A stretch of DNA of 53,607 bases, taken from Candidatus Peregrinibacteria bacterium. GTDB taxonomy: Bacteria; Patescibacteriota; Gracilibacteria; UBA1369; PNNO01. The stretch lies in contig JAFGJT010000007.1 of the NCBI GenBank assembly GCA_016928915.1, positions 1-53,607 of the forward strand, read 5' to 3'. The translations under genes were made by a program, and so were the position numbers. Under the pieces are notes generated by a model. It saw nothing but the letters and a program-made list of their open reading frames with translations, had not been told where the DNA came from and ran no database searches. This document shows, piece after piece, positions 7,279 through 15,223 of this stretch (positions within the stretch are counted from its first letter, which is position 1; each line of letters starts with the position of its first letter).

Positions 7279-8583
7279 CTACTTTATGCTTTTAAGCCAT
7301 TTAATCGCATCCTTTTTTGTTTTAAGATTTCCGGCAAGCTGCTCTTCTTCAAGACGGTTCAAAATAATGCCTATTATCGGCCCGGGTTCAAGTTTGAATT
7401 TTTTCATGATTTCCTCACCTGTTAAAAGCGGCTTCGGCTTTTCGGGCATTTCATCCATAAGAGCGCGGTAGCGATCGTAAATCTTATCATACAGGCTCAT
7501 ATCGCTCGGATCTGTTCCGCGCACATCAGCTTCAAAAAGACGCATCAAATTTAAAAACTGTTCTTTTAAAAACCATTTTCGCGCTTTTGCGTCGGGCATT
7601 TCTATCAAAGGAACCATCATCATGTGATGTTTAACAAGCCATTTCACATTCTCCGCATCCCTGCGCGGAAATTTTAAACGCTTAAAAATCTTTTCTATTA
7701 TTTTTTCTCCTTTTTCTGTGTGCCCGTTAAACCTTATCCTCTCCTCAACCGAAAAAGTCGCGGGCTTGCCGATATCATGCAATAAACACGCCCATTTAAC
7801 ATCGCGCGAAGCATTTTTATCGCACACTTCAAGAGTTTTTAAAGAATGTTTCCACACATCGCCCTCCTTGTGATATTTATACGGCTGCGGAACCCCGTGC
7901 ATTTCCTCCATTTCGGGAATAATCCATTTTAAAATTCCAAGATCGCTTAAATCCTCAAAAGCAGCGGCGGGGTGCGGACCCTCAATCATTTTATTAAGCT
8001 CGTCGCGTACTCTTTCAGGGCTTACTTTTACCACCAGATGCGCATGCTCCTTTAGTTCAGCATAAGTATCGGGGTGCAACTGAAACTCAAACTGATTTTT
8101 AAATCGCACTGCACGCAAAATCCTCAAATGATCTTCATTAATACGCTGGTGCGCATCGCCAATAAACCTTATCAATCGCGCATCAAGGTCTTTTTGTCCG
8201 CCCACATAATCCAGAATTTTATCTTGTAAAGGATCGTAAAACATCCCGTTAATTGTAAAATCGCGGCGCAGCGCATCGTTTTTCGCATCCGTAAAAAAAA
8301 CCGCATCAGGCCTGCGTCCGTCGGAATAATCGCTGTCCGACCTGAAGGTCGCCACTTCAAAAGATTTCTCGTTTTCAATAACCAGAATCACGCCGAATTC
8401 TTTTCCGACCGGTTTTGTGAACTCAAGAAGTTTTTCAATTTCATCAGGTTTTGCGGAAGTGGCGATATCATAATCTTTTGGCTCAATACCAAACAAAATA
8501 TCACGAACACAGCCACCCGCCCAATATGCTTTATGGCCGGCTTTGCGCAAAGTTTCGATAATTTTAATTGATGTTGGCTTCAT
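7279..8583 (-). CDS. cca: CCA tRNA nucleotidyltransferase with HD domain
   Basis: 434 residues. The class II polymerase-beta-type head carries 'AYWAGGCVRDILFG' and 'DYDIATSAKPDEIEKLL' with the catalytic Asp pair, then 'RRDFTINGMFYDP'. Next comes the 'RILRAVRFKNQFEFQL' region that recognises tRNA and nucleotide, and a C-terminal HD phosphohydrolase domain ('WACLLHDIGKPATFS', 'WLVKHHMM'). The enzyme adds or repairs the 3' CCA of tRNA. A short GC-poor hairpin (AAAAGC...GCTTTT, 7274-7293) overlaps the stop and could serve both convergent genes. The start sits about 9 nt from the -10 box, so the mRNA is nearly leaderless. Confidence 0.95.
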   Translation of the reverse strand: MKPTSIKIIETLRKAGHKAYWAGGCVRDILFGIEPKDYDIATSAKPDEIEKLLEFTKPVGKEFGVILVIENEKSFEVATFRSDSDYSDGRRPDAVFFTDAKNDALRRDFTINGMFYDPLQDKILDYVGGQKDLDARLIRFIGDAHQRINEDHLRILRAVRFKNQFEFQLHPDTYAELKEHAHLVVKVSPERVRDELNKMIEGPHPAAAFEDLSDLGILKWIIPEMEEMHGVPQPYKYHKEGDVWKHSLKTLEVCDKNASRDVKWACLLHDIGKPATFSVEERIRFNGHTEKGEKIIEKIFKRLKFPRRDAENVKWLVKHHMMMVPLIEMPDAKARKWFLKEQFLNLMRLFEADVRGTDPSDMSLYDKIYDRYRALMDEMPEKPKPLLTGEEIMKKFKLEPGPIIGIILNRLEEEQLAGNLKTKKDAIKWLKSIK

Positions 8584-8591
8584 TACATTTA

Positions 8592-8620
8592 ATTATACTT
8601 ATGGCCAACATTAATCACAA
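8592..8620 (-). promoter_or_regulatory. cca promoter
   Basis: On the minus strand TTGTGA (8620-8615), a 17-nt spacer and TATAAT (8597-8592). The -35 and spacer lie inside the 37-bp repeat copy at 8595-8631. Transcription should start near 8585, almost at the cca ATG. Confidence 0.65.
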
Positions 8621-8631
8621 TCCTTATAAAA
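8595..8631 (+). repeat. 37-bp direct repeat flanking an orphan gene, copy 1
   Basis: Matches 9428-9464 at 35 of 37 positions (core GGCCAACATTA). On the minus strand it still spells FYKDCD-stop, the tail of the small protein at 9444-9740. It therefore looks like a duplicated 3' end of that gene. Confidence 0.85.
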
Positions 8632-8644
8632 TATTTAAATTGTC

Positions 8645-8674
8645 TTGACATTTATTATAAAATGTTATTATTAT
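8645..8674 (+). promoter_or_regulatory. Promoter of the orphan gene at 8702
   Basis: TTGACA (8645-8650), an 18-nt spacer and TATTAT (8669-8674), about 28 nt before the ATG at 8702. The -35 box explains the apparent upstream TTG start, which is therefore not a real start codon. Confidence 0.65.
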
Positions 8675-8701
8675 AGCTTCCATTTTTTATTTAAAATAAT
8701 T

Positions 8702-9388
8702 ATGAAATTAGGAGAATCTTTAAAAAGGGGCTATATATTAGCTAAAAATAAAATTATACCACCGAAGGCTAAATTGGCAGCACTTAAATTTGGAAAAGTT
8801 TTAAGACAAAGACAAATATTTAGAGATGGAATGGAAGAGGTGTTGAGTCAATTAAAAAAACCATATCTTGACCAAGCGGAGCACCTGGCACTTAAACTAG
8901 CATTAAAAAAATATAAACGTACCGGGCGTCGTGTAACTACTGGTCAAGACGGTAATATCTTTACACCTGGTGCCCCGTCATTATTAGAGCCCATAATTCT
9001 TGAACCTGATGTGTCAGATCCCAGAGATTTTGATGAAATTCGGGAACGTTATCCTGACATACCTTACCCTGCTGAGTGGAAGAAAACGCCTGATAGCGGA
9101 TATTATTATGCGGAGGTATTTGATATTGCAGATGGTGTTCGTGAAGCTGTTGCACGTATAGCCAAAGAATTCGGTGTTCATTTCGCCTCACATCATGGAA
9201 CTTTTGGAAGTGAAGGCCATTTTCTTGATAGATTTACAGTACCAGCCCATTTAAACCGTGGAAAATTTGGCTACGGAGGTTATTGCGGTTGGGCATATGT
9301 TAGCTTTGCCGATGATCCTCAGGTGTTAATTGATGCATATAAATATTTTTCATATAGTTTAGAAGAGGAAGAAACAGAGAAAAAATAA
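8702..9388 (+). CDS. Hypothetical protein between 37-bp repeats
   Basis: 228 residues from the ATG at 8702, chosen because the promoter covers the upstream region. I do not recognise it. The N-terminus is basic (LKRGYILAKNKIIPPKAK), followed by a helical stretch to about residue 80. A proline-rich linker ('IPYPAEWKKTPDSGYYY') and a compact C-terminal part follow ('FGVHFASHHGTFGSEGHF', 'GKFGYGGYCGWAYVSFADD') with several His, Gly and aromatic residues. No signal peptide or membrane segment is visible. The gene has its own promoter, opposite orientation to both neighbours and 37-bp direct repeats on either side, which suggests a separately inserted cassette. Confidence 0.7.
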   Translation: MKLGESLKRGYILAKNKIIPPKAKLAALKFGKVLRQRQIFRDGMEEVLSQLKKPYLDQAEHLALKLALKKYKRTGRRVTTGQDGNIFTPGAPSLLEPIILEPDVSDPRDFDEIRERYPDIPYPAEWKKTPDSGYYYAEVFDIADGVREAVARIAKEFGVHFASHHGTFGSEGHFLDRFTVPAHLNRGKFGYGGYCGWAYVSFADDPQVLIDAYKYFSYSLEEEETEKK

Positions 9389-9427
9389 AGAAAGCGCATA
9401 CCATCTGTGATCAACTGAGTAATCTAA

Positions 9428-9464
9428 ATACTTACGGCCAACATTATTCACAATCCTTATAAAA
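9428..9464 (+). repeat. 37-bp direct repeat flanking an orphan gene, copy 2
   Basis: Second copy of 8595-8631. It overlaps the 3' end of the small minus-strand gene, encoding its last residues FYKDCE and the stop. Confidence 0.85.
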
Positions 9465-9740
9465 CGTTTGCGTAAAAGGTGCGGGTGCGGGATGCACTAT
9501 TGCTTCAATGCATTGTTTTATCAATTTTATTTGCATTTCAGGAGGATCACCTTTTTTTAATGGCTCTTTTGTTTTAACGGAAATTCTATACATGTCTTCG
9601 GGAGGATCAACAGCTCTTGTAACTTTTCCAACACCGATTGCAATAATTGACATTATTCCAAAAATACCAAGAATAATTGACGCATCTTCAGCAACTTTTC
9701 TTAATTTGCTTTTTTTAATTTCCGGCCCCTTCTCTTTCAT
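9444..9740 (-). CDS. Small single-pass membrane protein, unknown
   Basis: 98 residues: a basic N-terminus (EKGPEIKKSKLRKVAED), one membrane segment near residues 20-40 (ASIILGIFGIMSIIAIGVG), then an outward or soluble tail ending FTQTFYKDCE. It is not a lipoprotein and no family is recognised. It has its own minus-strand promoter (9775-9803). A fragment of its 3' end is duplicated at 8595-8631 beside cca, which suggests it once lay directly upstream of cca. Confidence 0.65.
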   Translation of the reverse strand: MKEKGPEIKKSKLRKVAEDASIILGIFGIMSIIAIGVGKVTRAVDPPEDMYRISVKTKEPLKKGDPPEMQIKLIKQCIEAIVHPAPAPFTQTFYKDCE

Positions 9741-9774
9741 TTAAAAATTATATAATTTATAATTTACATGTTAA

Positions 9775-9803
9775 GTCTATATATTATTTTAAAATTTTGT
9801 CAA
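9775..9803 (-). promoter_or_regulatory. Promoter of the small membrane protein
   Basis: Minus strand TTGACA (9803-9798), with a weak -10 such as TATAGA (9781-9776, 16-nt spacing). It ends four bases before the tsaD start codon on the other strand, so the two genes diverge from overlapping control DNA. Confidence 0.5.
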
Positions 9804-9807
9804 GCAA

Positions 9808-10863
9808 ATGAGGGTACTTGGAATTGAAACATCGTGCGACGAAACCGCTGCTAGCGTTGTGGAAAACGGCACGAAAGTTTTGTCGAATGTGATTGCGTCG
9901 CAGATTGATCTGCATAAGAAAACCGGCGGTGTTGTGCCGGAAGTTGCTGCGCGCGAGCATATTTTAAAGATTATTCCGGTTATAAAAGAGACTTTAGAGC
10001 AGGGCGGTTGTGAATGGAAAGATATTGACGGAATTGCGGCTGTGCCGGGGCCGGGACTTATTTCCGCTTTATTAACGGGGACTTTAACTGCTTCAACTTT
10101 GGCTTTGGTTAAAGAAAAACCGCTGATTCCGGTTCATCATATACTCGGGCATATTTACGGAAACTGGTGCGGCCGCGAAAAAGAAAAATTTGAATTTCCG
10201 ATACTTATTTTAACGGTTTCAGGAGGCCACAACGACCTTATTTTAATGAAAAATCACGGCGAGTTTGAACTTATAGGGCAGTCGCGCGACGACGCGGCTG
10301 GAGAGGCTTTTGATAAAGTTGCAAAACTTTTGGGGCTCGGATATCCGGGGGGGCCGGCCATTCAAAAAGCGGCTTTAGAAGGTAATAAAAACGCTTTTGA
10401 TTTCCCGAAAGCGAAACTTGGCAGCAATTCAAACGGCAATTCCGAAATTTTTGATTACAGTTTTTCGGGCCTTAAAACAGCGGTTTTATACGCGGTTCAG
10501 GAAAAATATGGAAAAGATTATCTGCCGGAAAAATTAAATAGAAAATTTGTATGCGACACAGCCGCTTCATTTCAAAAAACCGTTGTTGATACTTTAATTG
10601 ACCGGCTTGAAAACGCTGCTGACAAATATAATCCCAAAGAAATTCATATTGCCGGGGGGGTTTCGGCAAATCTTGCATTAAGAGAAGAAGCGAAGACGCG
10701 TCTTGTAAAGTTTAATGTTCCCATAAAATATCCCGTTGATATTTCTTACTGCACCGATAACGCGGCCATGATTGCCTCGTGCGGATATTTTCTTTTCAAT
10801 AAAGATCCCAACAAATATAAAAATTGGCAAAACATTCAGCCGAGCGCGGATTTTACTTTTTAA
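9808..10863 (+). CDS. tsaD: tRNA N6-threonylcarbamoyladenosine transferase TsaD
   Basis: 351 residues of the Kae1/TsaD family. 'LGIETSCDETAASVV' starts the ASKHA ATPase fold, 'HHILGHIYGNW' supplies the HxxxH metal ligands and 'TVSGGHNDL' the phosphate loop. 'DDAAGEAFDKVAKLLGLGYP' and 'AGGVSANLALRE' follow, and 'CTDNAAMIA' supplies the C-terminal Asp ligand. TsaD, with TsaB and TsaE, transfers threonylcarbamoyl to A37 of ANN-decoding tRNAs. Length and motifs are complete. The gene starts at a bare ATG with no clear Shine-Dalgarno and is followed 48 bp later by a membrane-protein gene in the same direction. Confidence 0.95.
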   Translation: MRVLGIETSCDETAASVVENGTKVLSNVIASQIDLHKKTGGVVPEVAAREHILKIIPVIKETLEQGGCEWKDIDGIAAVPGPGLISALLTGTLTASTLALVKEKPLIPVHHILGHIYGNWCGREKEKFEFPILILTVSGGHNDLILMKNHGEFELIGQSRDDAAGEAFDKVAKLLGLGYPGGPAIQKAALEGNKNAFDFPKAKLGSNSNGNSEIFDYSFSGLKTAVLYAVQEKYGKDYLPEKLNRKFVCDTAASFQKTVVDTLIDRLENAADKYNPKEIHIAGGVSANLALREEAKTRLVKFNVPIKYPVDISYCTDNAAMIASCGYFLFNKDPNKYKNWQNIQPSADFTF

Positions 10864-10911
10864 TAAAGATGTGTAAACTGTCTTTCAGCTAAGGTTTGTA
10901 TTAAAAAATAT

Positions 10912-11940
10912 ATGATTAAAAGGACATTCGCGTTTTTGTTCTTTCTTGTGATAGGGATTATTCTTTTTGTTTCGGTTATCGCGAATACCGGTATTGATTC
11001 GATATCTCAGTCGCTTGAAAAATTCTCCCTGATCAATTTTATTTTTCTTCTGTTTTTATCTTTAGTTAATTTTGCGCTTTTCACCCTGCGCTGGGATATT
11101 ATTCTGCATCATCACCATACAACAAAAAAAGTGCCGTTTTACCGTTTGTTTCTGCACAGAATGTCATGTTTCGCCGTGAGCTATCTAACGCCCGCAGCCG
11201 CCACCGGAGGTGAACCTGTAAGAATTTTCTTTCTTCAGGAAGACGGTGTTCGCACGGGTGATGCAGTATCAAGCACTGTAATTGATAAAGTGTTTGAGTT
11301 TACGGCTCTTACGCTGTTTATTTTCTCGGGAGTACTTGTCTCTATTATTGACGGTTCCGTTTTTTCGGGAAAAACAGAAATCATGCTCGGAGTTTTTATA
11401 TTAATGTTCGGCGGGCTGATTTTTTGGTTTTATTACTCAACAATAAAAAAAATAGGTTTTTTTAGTTCACTTTTTCGGTTTATGCGGCTAAACAAGATTA
11501 AAAGATTTGCAAAATATGAAGACGGAATAATCCGAGTTGAAAATCAAATGACGCTGTTTTATACGCACCACCTTAGAAAATTTATATTTCTTATGGCTAT
11601 TTCTCTGGCTACGGTTTTCTTTATGGTGCTTGAACATTATTTGGTGGCTTTATTTATGGGTGTAAAACTCACTTTCTTCCAGTCTTTTTTAGCGGCAACT
11701 ATCCCGGGAATTTCTTATATAATCCCGGTTCCGGGAGCTCTTGGAATGCTCGAAGGCAGTCATGCCGCTATTTTTGGCATACTTGGTGTAAGCATCAATG
11801 TGTTTGTTTTTGTACTTATTTTAAGACTCCGTGACATTATTTTTGTGTTAATAGGGCTTGCTCACGCTTCAAAACATGGCATACAAATGATCTTAAAAAG
11901 CTTTACCAACGGCAAAACAACAAAAAATTCCGATCTGTAA
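10912..11940 (+). CDS. Flippase-like membrane protein (UPF0104 / MprF N-terminal type)
   Basis: 342 residues with about eight membrane helices. 'YLTPAAATGGEPVRIFFL' near residue 93 and 'IPGISYIIPVPGALGMLEG' near 264 are typical of the lysylphosphatidylglycerol synthase transmembrane / AglD-like family. Members act as lipid flippases or glycosyl-lipid transfer proteins; the lipid here is unknown. There is no C-terminal aminoacyl-transfer domain, so it is not a full MprF. It lies between tsaD and hisS in the same direction. Confidence 0.8.
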   Translation: MIKRTFAFLFFLVIGIILFVSVIANTGIDSISQSLEKFSLINFIFLLFLSLVNFALFTLRWDIILHHHHTTKKVPFYRLFLHRMSCFAVSYLTPAAATGGEPVRIFFLQEDGVRTGDAVSSTVIDKVFEFTALTLFIFSGVLVSIIDGSVFSGKTEIMLGVFILMFGGLIFWFYYSTIKKIGFFSSLFRFMRLNKIKRFAKYEDGIIRVENQMTLFYTHHLRKFIFLMAISLATVFFMVLEHYLVALFMGVKLTFFQSFLAATIPGISYIIPVPGALGMLEGSHAAIFGILGVSINVFVFVLILRLRDIIFVLIGLAHASKHGIQMILKSFTNGKTTKNSDL

Positions 11941-12007
11941 TATTCAAATTTTGGCTTGATTTATAAGAAAAATGATTTATCATATTAGCTACGGTTAACT
12001 TTTTTTT

Positions 12008-13393
12008 ATGTCCGATGAACTTCAGGTTTCTGCTTTAAACTCCTCTCAACCGGCAAATCAGGAAGAATCAAATTTCAATCTAAAACCACCTTATCAGACT
12101 CCAAAAGGAGTCCATGACATTCTCCCCGCTGACCACGAATACTACACATTTATTAAAAAAGTTGTGCGCCACAGAATGCGCCAGGCGGGATTTAAACGCA
12201 TTGCAACCCCGATTTTTGAGTATACCGATGTTTTTGTACGCTCAATAGGAGACGCGACCGATATTGTTGACAAAGAAATGTATACGTTCCTTGATAAAAA
12301 GGGGCGCAGTTTAACATTAAAACCCGAAGGCACGGCAGGTGTTGTGCGCTCTTTTATTCAAAACGGAATGAATCAGCTTCCGCAGCCCGTTGAGCTTTAT
12401 TATATTGAACCGCATTTCCGCTACGACAGACCGCAAAAAGGCAGATACCGCCAGTTCTGGCAGTATGGTTTCGAAATAATTGGAGAGCTTGATCCGGCTC
12501 TTGATGCACAGGCTATTTTTTTGGCAAATAAAATCAATGAAGATCTTGGTATAGATAAACTGTTTAAAATTCAGCTTAATACAATTGGATCGCTTGAAGA
12601 CCGCAAAAAATATACGCAGGCACTTCGCGATTATTATTACGGCAAAGAAAGAAATCTTTGTGAACACTGCCGCGACAGGCTCACAAAAAACCCTCTCCGA
12701 CTTTTGGACTGCAAAAACGAAGACTGTATGATTCTTGCTCAGCTTGCGCCCAAAATGAATGATTATTTATCACCCGAAAGCAAAGAATATTATAATGATG
12801 TAAAAGAGTATCTTGCAGAACTGGATATTGATTTTGTTGAAAACCCGACTCTTGTACGCGGTCTGGATTATTATACGAATACGGTTTTTGAATTCTGGGA
12901 CGCTCATGACGGTGCACAGAACGCAATAGGAGGCGGAGGCAGATATGACGGACTGATTGAGATTATGGGAGGACAGCCCACTCCGGCTGTTGGGTTTGCA
13001 GCGGGAATAGAAAGAATAATCGCTAACATGAAACGAGAAAAAATCCGCGTGCCCTCAAAAGATGACGTACATGTTTTTGTAGCCCAGCTTGGCAAAGAAG
13101 CAAAGAAAAAATGTCTTAAACTTATATATGAAATGCGCGAGTCGGGCATTAAAACAATAGGAGCTCTGGGGATGGGTTCCATTAAACAGCAGCTAAAATT
13201 AGCGGATAAATTCAATGCTCCTTATACTCTGATAATGGGAATTACCGAAGTGCGGGAAGGAACGATAATTATAAGAAATATGACAAAAGGAAGCCAGGAA
13301 ATTGTAAAATTCGATAATGCCATAGAAGAAGTTATAAAGAAGATCGGGGAAAAAAATCTTGATAAATATTCTCCGGGCGAGGTTATGTACTAA
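12008..13393 (+). CDS. hisS: Histidyl-tRNA synthetase
   Basis: 461 residues, class II synthetase. Motif 1 lies in 'MRQAGFKRIATPIFEYTDVF'. Motif 2 is 'HFRYDRPQKGRYRQFWQYGF' and the histidine-A motif is 'LVRGLDYYTNTVFEFW'. Motif 3 is 'PAVGFAAGIERI'. A cysteine-containing insert ('CEHCRDRL', 'LDCKNEDC') sits near residues 220-240. The C-terminal anticodon-binding domain starts near 360 (DVHVFVAQLG). A roughly 25-residue N-terminal extension precedes the usual 'TPKGVHDILP' start. The enzyme charges tRNA-His. A terminator-like hairpin follows the stop codon. Confidence 0.97.
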   Translation: MSDELQVSALNSSQPANQEESNFNLKPPYQTPKGVHDILPADHEYYTFIKKVVRHRMRQAGFKRIATPIFEYTDVFVRSIGDATDIVDKEMYTFLDKKGRSLTLKPEGTAGVVRSFIQNGMNQLPQPVELYYIEPHFRYDRPQKGRYRQFWQYGFEIIGELDPALDAQAIFLANKINEDLGIDKLFKIQLNTIGSLEDRKKYTQALRDYYYGKERNLCEHCRDRLTKNPLRLLDCKNEDCMILAQLAPKMNDYLSPESKEYYNDVKEYLAELDIDFVENPTLVRGLDYYTNTVFEFWDAHDGAQNAIGGGGRYDGLIEIMGGQPTPAVGFAAGIERIIANMKREKIRVPSKDDVHVFVAQLGKEAKKKCLKLIYEMRESGIKTIGALGMGSIKQQLKLADKFNAPYTLIMGITEVREGTIIIRNMTKGSQEIVKFDNAIEEVIKKIGEKNLDKYSPGEVMY

Positions 13394-13436
13394 AAAAACT
13401 GTTTGTTTTTGGGGATTTGTAAAATAAACAGTTTTT
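13394..13436 (+). terminator. Terminator-like hairpin after hisS
   Basis: AAAAACTGTTT (13394-13404) pairs with AAACAGTTTTT (13426-13436) around a 21-nt loop and ends in a T run directly after the hisS stop. The long loop makes it weaker than average. Confidence 0.5.
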
Positions 13437-13474
13437 AGTTAATATAATAAAGAAAAAAATTCAACCAAGAACAA

Positions 13475-14452
13475 ATGAAAGAAAAAAAGATAAGACTCCC
13501 GGGTCCTTGGATGCTTGCTTCGTTTGCGCTTCTATTAATTCTTGCCGGACTGCTTTTTTACGACAAGAGCCCGACTTTCAGAAACAATATTAATTATCTG
13601 CTAGGCTTAACGGAGGTTCAGATACCCGAGGGCGAACCCAGGGAAGTTAATCTTGTAATTCTTACGGATAAGTTTTTTGTAAACCCCCCTTATGATGTTG
13701 ACGACAGCATTGATAAGCTTAAAGAAGAAATTATTTCGAAATTAAACGTAAAAACGGTTGATATTAATGATGACGAAGGTAAACAGCTTATTGAGGAATA
13801 CAATATCACAACAATACCGGTTTTTATTTTTGATGAAAGCTTTGGAAAAACAAGCATCTATAAAGAAGCCGCTCCGTATTTTACCGCAGAAAAAAACCAT
13901 TTTCTTTTAAAGCTTGATCCGTTTAAATTTCTTGTTCTGCCGGAGGCCGGAGACGGTTGGGTTCGGGAAGAAACCGATATGGCAAAAGTAACAATTATTG
14001 AGTATTCAAGCTTTACGTGTCCTTACTGTGAAATCATGAGGCCTGTTTTTGATCAGGCATTACAAGAATACCCGGGTAAAATCAAACTGGTTTATAAACA
14101 TTTTAACCGCGGGGGTCTTGACCCTTTAATTGAAAACGCTTCGGAATGCGCAGGAGAGCAGGGAAAATTCTGGGAGATGCACGATTATATTTATTCAAAC
14201 CGCACGGAACTTGTTAAAAACAATCCCGAAGAATTGTTCTTAGATGAAGCTGAAAATCTTGGTCTTGATACGGCTCAATTTGAAATCTGCGTAAAAGAAA
14301 ACAAGTATCTTGATAAAATCGAAAAGCAGACGCAGGAGGCTTATTCGTTTGCTGTTTCGGGCACACCCGGAATTTTTGTTAATGACGTATTCATCGGCGG
14401 CGCGGTAGATTATAATACATTAAAAAAAGTTATTGATTCATTTAATCCATAA
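13475..14452 (+). CDS. Membrane-anchored DsbA-like thioredoxin-fold protein
   Basis: 325 residues. An N-terminal membrane anchor (about 11-30, MLASFALLLILAGLLFY) is followed by two thioredoxin-like parts. The first (about 55-150) has no cysteine pair but keeps a cis-proline-like 'TTIPVFIFDE'. The second (about 160-325) has the active-site CPYC in 'SFTCPYCEIMRP' and 'SGTPGIFVNDVFIGG' with the cis-Pro. It is expected to form or isomerise disulfides in exported proteins, which fits the cysteine-containing secreted proteins in this window (inference). The stop lies 3 bp before the lgt-like gene, suggesting one operon. Confidence 0.85.
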   Translation: MKEKKIRLPGPWMLASFALLLILAGLLFYDKSPTFRNNINYLLGLTEVQIPEGEPREVNLVILTDKFFVNPPYDVDDSIDKLKEEIISKLNVKTVDINDDEGKQLIEEYNITTIPVFIFDESFGKTSIYKEAAPYFTAEKNHFLLKLDPFKFLVLPEAGDGWVREETDMAKVTIIEYSSFTCPYCEIMRPVFDQALQEYPGKIKLVYKHFNRGGLDPLIENASECAGEQGKFWEMHDYIYSNRTELVKNNPEELFLDEAENLGLDTAQFEICVKENKYLDKIEKQTQEAYSFAVSGTPGIFVNDVFIGGAVDYNTLKKVIDSFNP

Positions 14453-14455
14453 ACT

Positions 14456-15223
14456 ATGCCATTCACAAAACTGACAGTAATAAATATCGGACCTGTAAAT
14501 ATTCAGGTTTGGGGTTTACTTGTTGCTCTCGGAATGCTTGCCGGACTGCTTTTTACACTGCATGAAGCAAAAAAGAAAAAAATGAAAAGCGATAATTTTA
14601 TCGACCTTTTTATTCTGATTTTTGTATCTTCCATTATTGGAAGCAGGCTCTTTTATGTTGTCCAGTACTGGGATAATTATAAAGACAATTTAATGTCTGT
14701 TTTTAGTGTCAACGAAGGCGGTCTTGTTTTTTTGGGAGGTGTGATTTTTGCGATACTTGCAATACTTATATATGTAAAATGGAAAAAATTATCATTCTGG
14801 AAAGTATGCGACACGATTGCACCGGGAATGGCTCTGGGTATAGGAATAGGAAGGATAGGCTGTTATCTGATAGGCGATCACATCGGCTCAAAAACAAATT
14901 TTTTTCTTGGATCTTATTACAACGGGGATTTAAGGCATGAACCTGCACTCTATCTTTCAATCAACGGGTTTGTTTTATTTTTTGTAATGCTTCTGCTTCT
15001 GCCGTTTCTGCGAAATAAAGAGGGAGCGCTTACTTATTTCTTTCTGGCATGGTATTCGGTTTCGCGGTTCCTGCTTGATTTTACCCGCGCCGCTGATATA
15101 GAAGGTCTTTCTGACGCAAGGTACTGGAATTTAACAGCTTCCCAGTGGCTTTGCATGGCGGGCTTCCTGGTATTTCTGCCGCTTTTTATTAATAAACTCA
15201 CATGTTCAAAACGAAAAAAATAA
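14456..15223 (+). CDS. lgt: Prolipoprotein diacylglyceryl transferase-like protein
   Basis: 255 residues with about seven membrane helices. 'VWGLLVALGMLAGLLFTLHE' and 'LGIGIGRIGCYLIGDHIG' match the Lgt family, and the C-terminal 'FFLAWYSVSRFLLDFTRA' carries the conserved Arg region. Lgt adds diacylglycerol to the lipobox cysteine of pre-lipoproteins. Some motif residues differ from the E. coli pattern: the 'SFHGGLIG' His position reads 'VFLGGVIF', and the signature has Cys-Tyr and Asp where Asn-Phe and Glu are usual. Divergent Lgt proteins are known, so activity is plausible but not certain. It overlaps the next gene by 22 bp and lies near a small lipoprotein gene. Confidence 0.85.
   Translation: MPFTKLTVINIGPVNIQVWGLLVALGMLAGLLFTLHEAKKKKMKSDNFIDLFILIFVSSIIGSRLFYVVQYWDNYKDNLMSVFSVNEGGLVFLGGVIFAILAILIYVKWKKLSFWKVCDTIAPGMALGIGIGRIGCYLIGDHIGSKTNFFLGSYYNGDLRHEPALYLSINGFVLFFVMLLLLPFLRNKEGALTYFFLAWYSVSRFLLDFTRAADIEGLSDARYWNLTASQWLCMAGFLVFLPLFINKLTCSKRKK

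Noticed and set aside
8645-8701. TTG start extending the orphan gene upstream by 19 codons
   Set aside because: The TTG is the first triplet of the -35 box TTGACA, and the resulting N-terminus is not protein-like. The ATG at 8702 is preferred.
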